Shown here piece after piece: positions 59,666 through 64,000 of a DNA stretch of 64,000 nucleotides. The position numbers were made by a program, and so were the translations under genes. The DNA is taken from IMG/VR virus record IMGVR_UViG_3300045747_000527, positions 1 to 64,000 of that record; one strand, 5' to 3'. The stretch is from a virus. The notes below the pieces were generated by a model that saw only the letters and a program-made list of their open reading frames with translations, searched no databases and was not told the origin of the DNA. Position 1 is the first letter of the stretch. Each line of letters opens with the position of its first letter.

Positions 59666-60776
59666 CAGCGTGTATGAGGAGGTTACGCGCAAGGCTGATC
59701 TGAATCTACCTGATGTCACAATCGAGATGACCAAGGTTAAGATCGCAAATACCGGCGCCGCACAGGACGTCGCCCTAGACGTTCCAGGGCAGGGCACCTT
59801 CTGCATGACCCACTGGGCGCGCAGCCAAATGGGCTCCTACCTGGGCATCCAGTGGGACAAGTGGTTCAATCCCAAAGCCGTCAACTCCAGAGACATTCAA
59901 GAGGAAGTGCAGAAGCGCTTCCGCCAAAGCGGAGAAAGTAAAAAGCTGCGCCTCTGCCGGTTCAACGGAGCCGAGGCAGACGCCAAGCTGAAGAAGACCG
60001 GCTACGATGGCTACGTTCGCGCAGTCCTCGGTCCCACGTACGCATCCATTGACGACGTCCGCGTTTTCGACCGCATCGCCAAGTCCTTCAGGAACCAGCT
60101 GGACAGTGTCCACTTCATGAAGAACCACATGAGCAAGACGAGTCACTGGGGTAACGATCACTGCACCTACTACAGCATGATCGGAGAGCCCGTCAACCTC
60201 GGGCCCATCGACCGACTCAACTCCAATGTGGCAGTCCGACGTATCTACGATCTGGCTGAGCGAGAGGGCAAGTTGCCCGATGCTGACTGGGTCTACCCAG
60301 GCTTCCAACTACGAAACAGCGAAGTCGGGTACACCGCGGTCCAAATCAACGAATTCCTGTTCCGCCTGGTTTGCCTGAACGGGGCCATCATCTGCACAGG
60401 TGAGTCCAAACTGATGTACCGGACTCACAGGCCTATCGAAGATGTGATCTTAGACCAGCAACTGCATGCAGTATTCTCCGGCGCTCCAGCTCGATGGAAA
60501 CTCACGGAGAAGAACATCAAGATCTTGTCAGGCATCGTGCTCCAGAACCCAGTCGCAGAACTGGAGCACCAACTACTGAAGATGGACGTCCCCAAGTCCT
60601 TCATCAAGCTGGCCACGGAAGCGTTCGAGAAAGAGCCGCTGCCCACCATGTACGGCGTGCTTCAGGCCATCACCCGAGCCGCACAGCAAGAAGAGGACAT
60701 GGACAAGCGCTTCGACTTGGAGAGCTTGGGCGGTCGCCTCATCAACAGCGCACCCCGTCTGCAAGCTGCGGCGTAA
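59616..60776 (+). CDS. DUF932-like protein (386 aa)
   Basis: Layout and several segments (THWARSQMGSYLGI near residue 65; YDGYVRAVLGPTYASIDD, then HFMK..; NSEVGYTAVQINEFLFRLVCLNGAI) match the DUF932 group of phage and plasmid proteins, whose biochemical role is unknown. ATG follows AAGGAGACAG. It lies directly before the helicase-primase pair. Confidence 0.6.
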   Translation: MNHGLLLQDQKKLLKFNSVYEEVTRKADLNLPDVTIEMTKVKIANTGAAQDVALDVPGQGTFCMTHWARSQMGSYLGIQWDKWFNPKAVNSRDIQEEVQKRFRQSGESKKLRLCRFNGAEADAKLKKTGYDGYVRAVLGPTYASIDDVRVFDRIAKSFRNQLDSVHFMKNHMSKTSHWGNDHCTYYSMIGEPVNLGPIDRLNSNVAVRRIYDLAEREGKLPDADWVYPGFQLRNSEVGYTAVQINEFLFRLVCLNGAIICTGESKLMYRTHRPIEDVILDQQLHAVFSGAPARWKLTEKNIKILSGIVLQNPVAELEHQLLKMDVPKSFIKLATEAFEKEPLPTMYGVLQAITRAAQQEEDMDKRFDLESLGGRLINSAPRLQAAA

Positions 60777-60800
60777 ACAGCAACCGATAGTGGGTATACC
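60775..60800 (+). promoter_or_regulatory. AAA-N15-GGTATACC, variant promoter-like element
   Basis: AAA, 15-base spacer, GGTATACC; the first six bases agree with the main box. A large hairpin overlaps its last bases and continues to the ribosome site. Confidence 0.5.
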
Positions 60801-60863
60801 GGGGTGGTGGCCCCGTATCTAGTGCCTTGACCAGGGCTAGGTATGGGGCCACACCCCGGTTTC
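60798..60863 (+). promoter_or_regulatory. Large leader hairpin before the DnaB-like helicase gene
   Basis: Arms ACCGGGGTGGTGGCCCCGTA and TATGGGGCCACACCCCGGT pair over about 18 bases with one bulged base and one mismatch, followed by TTTCCTC. It ends 9 bases before the AAAGGAG ribosome site. It could be an attenuating terminator or an RNA-stability element. Confidence 0.6.
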
Positions 60864-60877
60864 CTCAAAGGAGTATC

Positions 60878-62365
60878 ATGGCCGCATCCGTAGACCTAAA
60901 GTTGATCGCCAAGATTGCAGACGTAGGAGAGATCAAGTCGGTCATTGACGCCGGCATCACGGTGGACAAATTCAAAGACCAAGACGCCCGCCTTATGTTT
61001 GGCTTCGTTCTGAACTACTACAAGAACAGAAAGACGATGGGGAACATCCCCACCCGTGCATTGCTGGAGGACCACTACCCAACGGTAGACCTACCTCCAT
61101 CAGATCGGTTGACTCTGAGCTCCGCTATCGATGAGTTTCTGCACACAGACCTGAAAGCTCGTGTAAGCAAGCTCAATGATTACGTCTCTGACTGGGCGGA
61201 TAGCCCGCTGATAATGCTGCCCAAGGCGCAGCAGATGATCAACGACATGCTCAAGGACAAGCGCTCCAGCGTTGACATCGTAGTCGCAGAAGCCGTACTT
61301 GAGGCCCAGCAGCGCTATGAAGAAGCTAAATTCCGTGACGTGCTCAAGGGCATCCCGTACCCCTGGAAGATCTTAAACACAGAGACACAGGGCGCGCAAA
61401 ACGGCGAGTACATCATCTTCTACGGCAGACCCAAGAGCCTCAAGACATTCATAGGGCTCAAGGTATCCGTGCACGCCTACGAGTTCGCTGACAGAAGGAT
61501 ACTCATCTACACCAGAGAGATGAGCCCGCAGCAGATGATGGACCGGGTAATCTGCATGCTCATCCACGCGCCGTACGATGCGTTTAAGAAGGGGTACCTC
61601 CACCAAATACCGAATGAATTTGGGGGCACCAAAGAAGACGAGTTCTACGCGCTGATGGGGGCGATCAAAGAAGACGAGAACATGCTGGCTATCGGCGACA
61701 AGCACAAAACGATAGTGATCACCAGCGATAGGCAAGACAAAGATGGCGGCGGTGTCTCCGGCCTCCGCAGAAAAATAGAGGACCACCGCCCAGACCTGGC
61801 TTTCGTAGACGCCGTGTACTTGATGCGCAATGACCGCAGCGGTGTGCGTTCCGTGAAGTGGTCAGACCAGGCCGGCATTTCACAAGATCTAAAGGAAGTC
61901 GCCCAAGACTTCAACATCCCCCTGGTTGCCACACTCCAGGCAAACCGCGGCAGCGAAAACAACAAAGGCGAGAGCGCAGCAAACATGTCCTTCAGCGACT
62001 CGTACGCACAAGATTGTGACCTCGCCATAGAGATCATAAAGAAGAAAATCGACCCGCTCCACAACGAGTTGGCCCTTGCCATCACGGCGTCTAGGGAGAC
62101 CAACATGTCCGGCTTCGCTATCCACGGTAACCCGTGCGAGAACTTCGACATCCTGGAGAAACCCGTACTAGACAGACACGGCGAAATTGTGATCGGGCAT
62201 AACGGCCAACCCATGCTAGAGCCGGTCATCTTCCACGACACCGCTGACATCTGGAAGATGTTCAAGAAGGATGAGGACAAGTCCTATAGCGCCAAGAACC
62301 ACCTGGACCACCTGTCGAGTTCGGTCACGAATGCGAACGTCAGGGAACACAAAGCAAGGGGGTAG
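60878..62365 (+). CDS. Replicative DNA helicase, DnaB-like
   Basis: A 495-residue RecA-fold helicase. Walker A GRPKSLKTF (about 182-190), an ARM-rich region ILIYTREMSPQQMMDRVI, Walker B region LAFVDAVYL (about 307), and LVATLQANRGSEN (about 348) as the sensor/arginine-finger part. The N-terminal 150 residues are the helical DnaB-type collar region. It should unwind DNA at the fork and work with the downstream primase. ATG after AAAGGAG; a longer reading would start inside the leader hairpin. Confidence 0.82.
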   Translation: MAASVDLKLIAKIADVGEIKSVIDAGITVDKFKDQDARLMFGFVLNYYKNRKTMGNIPTRALLEDHYPTVDLPPSDRLTLSSAIDEFLHTDLKARVSKLNDYVSDWADSPLIMLPKAQQMINDMLKDKRSSVDIVVAEAVLEAQQRYEEAKFRDVLKGIPYPWKILNTETQGAQNGEYIIFYGRPKSLKTFIGLKVSVHAYEFADRRILIYTREMSPQQMMDRVICMLIHAPYDAFKKGYLHQIPNEFGGTKEDEFYALMGAIKEDENMLAIGDKHKTIVITSDRQDKDGGGVSGLRRKIEDHRPDLAFVDAVYLMRNDRSGVRSVKWSDQAGISQDLKEVAQDFNIPLVATLQANRGSENNKGESAANMSFSDSYAQDCDLAIEIIKKKIDPLHNELALAITASRETNMSGFAIHGNPCENFDILEKPVLDRHGEIVIGHNGQPMLEPVIFHDTADIWKMFKKDEDKSYSAKNHLDHLSSSVTNANVREHKARG

Positions 62366-62368
62366 CTT

Positions 62369-63436
62369 ATGCTGAGGGACGTGATCATGCAGGAGCTGCC
62401 CAAGCTCCTGCGTTTCGTCAAGCCATCAGGCACCAACAACATGGGTGGGCCCTGCCCGTTCCACAAAGGCGGTGAAGAGAAGACCCCGTCATTCTACGTC
62501 AACGTGAACAACGGACTCTACTTCTGCCACTCGTGCGGCGTCCGCGGCACCTTCGTACAACTGCTCAAGAACCTCGGAGCCAGGGCAGACAAAATAGAAC
62601 TGCTCACCCAACTCGCAGCAGAAGAACAGGACGCCGAGAAACCAAAGAAAGCCCTGGACCACAGAGCCACCCACACCATCAGCGAGGCAATCCTAGGAGC
62701 GTTGGACTTCTGCCCCGAAGAGCTCCTTCAGGTAGGGTTCGACATGACCTTGCTACACGACCTGGACGTGGGGTTCGACAAAGAACTCAGTCGGATCACA
62801 TTCCCCATCCGGGACGTCTATGGCACCTTGGTAGGTATCTCTGGCCGCACAGTCATCGACGCCTGGCCCAGATACCTGGTGTACCGACCCCAGGACCTAG
62901 CCAAGTTTGCCCCAGCAGACGAGCCAGCAAAGTACGCCGGCCACCAACTGAAAAACCATGACCACGTGTGGAATCTACACAACGTGTACCCAAGCCTCTT
63001 CTACGGCGACCTGGACGCGGTCATCGTGGTGGAGGGGTATAAGGCGTGTATCTGGATGATTCAGCAGGGGTTCACCAACACCGTCGCCCTCATGGGCAGC
63101 CGCATGACGTGGAAACAGGAAGCACTGCTCACGAAATTCAGCGGCTCCGTCTTTCTCTGCCTTGACAACAACGAGGCAGGGTGGAACGGTACCTTTGAAA
63201 CGGGCCGAGCTCTAGCACGGCACGGCCAAGATGTTTGGGTGTTCCGGTATCCATTCGACTCAACCGAGGGCGCCCAGCCAGATAACTTAGACGCGAACGA
63301 AATTAAAGAAGGCCTCGACACATCGTCACCATTTGCAACTTGGAGAAGAAAAAATGCACTACTCATCGGCAGACCGCAAGTCACTATCGACACAGATCGG
63401 AGCGTTCGTCTCAGCAAACAAGAGCGGGGGTCTTAG
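62369..63436 (+). CDS. DNA primase, DnaG-type
   Basis: A 355-residue primase. CHC2 zinc site: CPFH (C29, H32) and CHSC (C53, C56). Toprim core: VIVVEGYKA near residue 220 with its Glu, and CLDNNEAG near 264 for the acidic pair. It starts 3 bases after the helicase stop. It lays RNA primers for the replisome. Shorter than bacterial DnaG (about 580), so the helicase-binding domain is reduced or missing. The last 27 residues overlap the next gene. Confidence 0.85.
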   Translation: MLRDVIMQELPKLLRFVKPSGTNNMGGPCPFHKGGEEKTPSFYVNVNNGLYFCHSCGVRGTFVQLLKNLGARADKIELLTQLAAEEQDAEKPKKALDHRATHTISEAILGALDFCPEELLQVGFDMTLLHDLDVGFDKELSRITFPIRDVYGTLVGISGRTVIDAWPRYLVYRPQDLAKFAPADEPAKYAGHQLKNHDHVWNLHNVYPSLFYGDLDAVIVVEGYKACIWMIQQGFTNTVALMGSRMTWKQEALLTKFSGSVFLCLDNNEAGWNGTFETGRALARHGQDVWVFRYPFDSTEGAQPDNLDANEIKEGLDTSSPFATWRRKNALLIGRPQVTIDTDRSVRLSKQERGS

Positions 63437-64000
63437 TAGGGGATCGGCCCTCAATATCCGCTGGAGCAGCTGGTTCAAACCGCCGCTAGCCAAGACAACA
63501 AAGGCTCGCTTGATCCCAGGCGAATACGCTTGCCTAGACGGAGAAACCCACGACTTCTACCAGTACGTTGAGGTGTACTGCGCATCCGTGAAGAAGAGCT
63601 ACGTCAGCTCCGCGCAGTTCAAACTCAACCGAGGGATGCTGGAGAAGGTAGCTGGAGAAGACATCGGCTGGGATATCTTCAAGGAAGAGGTGGACAAAGG
63701 AGTCGAACGCGATCACCGCAGCGTGTCTGTGCGGCTGATGAACGTGTTCACCCTCATCCACTTGGTCAACTACCACCTCGTTCCAGTAGAGGACGAAAGT
63801 GGCAACCCCAAGACGTACACCCGTGGCCCCAAGACAGGGGAATTCATGATGTCCCGCGAACTGTGCGTAGGGGCTGGGTGCAGCTACTGCGAGCAGCAGG
63901 ACGAAATGGTCTTCGGCAAGCGCCTGCACTGGAGTCTGGGGCAAGGCCACCTGGAACAACTGGGTGGGTTTGCGCGCACCATTGCGAGCAACTGCGCTTC
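63354..64000 (+). CDS. Replication-block protein, C-terminus outside the window
   Basis: Open from the ATG (after GGAGAAG) to the window end, 215 residues visible. Soluble, with aromatic and basic residues and near residue 178 the Cys group CVGAGCSYC, a likely zinc site. Position behind the primase would suit a single-strand DNA-binding or similar replication factor, but no family is recognised. Overlap with the primase end is 83 bases. Confidence 0.58.
   Translation, partial: MHYSSADRKSLSTQIGAFVSANKSGGLSRGSALNIRWSSWFKPPLAKTTKARLIPGEYACLDGETHDFYQYVEVYCASVKKSYVSSAQFKLNRGMLEKVAGEDIGWDIFKEEVDKGVERDHRSVSVRLMNVFTLIHLVNYHLVPVEDESGNPKTYTRGPKTGEFMMSRELCVGAGCSYCEQQDEMVFGKRLHWSLGQGHLEQLGGFARTIASNCA

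Noticed and set aside
63036-63043. Another exact GGTATAAG, inside the primase gene
   Set aside because: It codes Gly-Tyr-Lys of the Toprim motif VEGYKA, has no A-run upstream and no start codon of a new gene after it.

Overview
The window is part of the genome of a large tailed bacteriophage with a contractile tail. It carries a tail sheath, tail tube, baseplate spike, portal, major capsid protein, prohead protease and large terminase, and beside them a phage replication block. The whole genome size cannot be judged from here. Genes are densely packed, many overlap by 1-20 bases, and no tRNA, rRNA or CRISPR array was found. The host is unknown; a weak SspB-like (ClpXP adaptor) match hints at a proteobacterium.

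Layout. (A) 1-10215, plus strand: the end of an adenylosuccinate-synthetase-family gene (PurZ or PurA), then about 28 small accessory genes, mostly unknown, many with zinc-type Cys clusters or one membrane segment. (B) 10310-33799, minus strand: prohead protease, scaffold-like and internal proteins, major capsid, connector-like proteins, a membrane metalloprotease, a 1105-residue sheath, an HNH endonuclease gene and the tube. (C) 33841-34686, plus strand: two small genes. (D) 34715-47519, minus strand: a giant single-chain RNA polymerase, baseplate spike, three unknown proteins and TerL. (E) 47655-48846, plus strand: four small genes. (F) 48847-54528, minus strand: four virion proteins and the portal. 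(G) 54647-64000, plus strand: a zinc protein, an intein-split SF2 helicase, a family 4 uracil-DNA glycosylase, a DUF932-like protein, a DnaB-like helicase, a CHC2/Toprim primase and an incomplete downstream gene.

The most striking gene is a 2059-residue protein that joins complete bacterial-type beta and beta-prime RNA polymerase cores in one chain, including the NADFDGD metal-binding motif and a trigger-loop region. It lacks the N-terminal beta-prime zinc domain. It opens a late-looking operon that runs through the spike to the terminase. No alpha, omega or sigma gene is visible here.

The plus-strand accessory and replication units share a promoter-like element: GGTATAAG, usually with an A-run 13-16 bases upstream and often preceded by a hairpin terminator whose tail ends in TAGCC. 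I found this element only on the plus strand, so early and late genes may use different promoters. Several virion proteins share an N-terminal FFDELxKIA peptide that could be a capsid-targeting signal. A 48-bp hairpin-containing repeat occurs once in the accessory block and once in the structural block.
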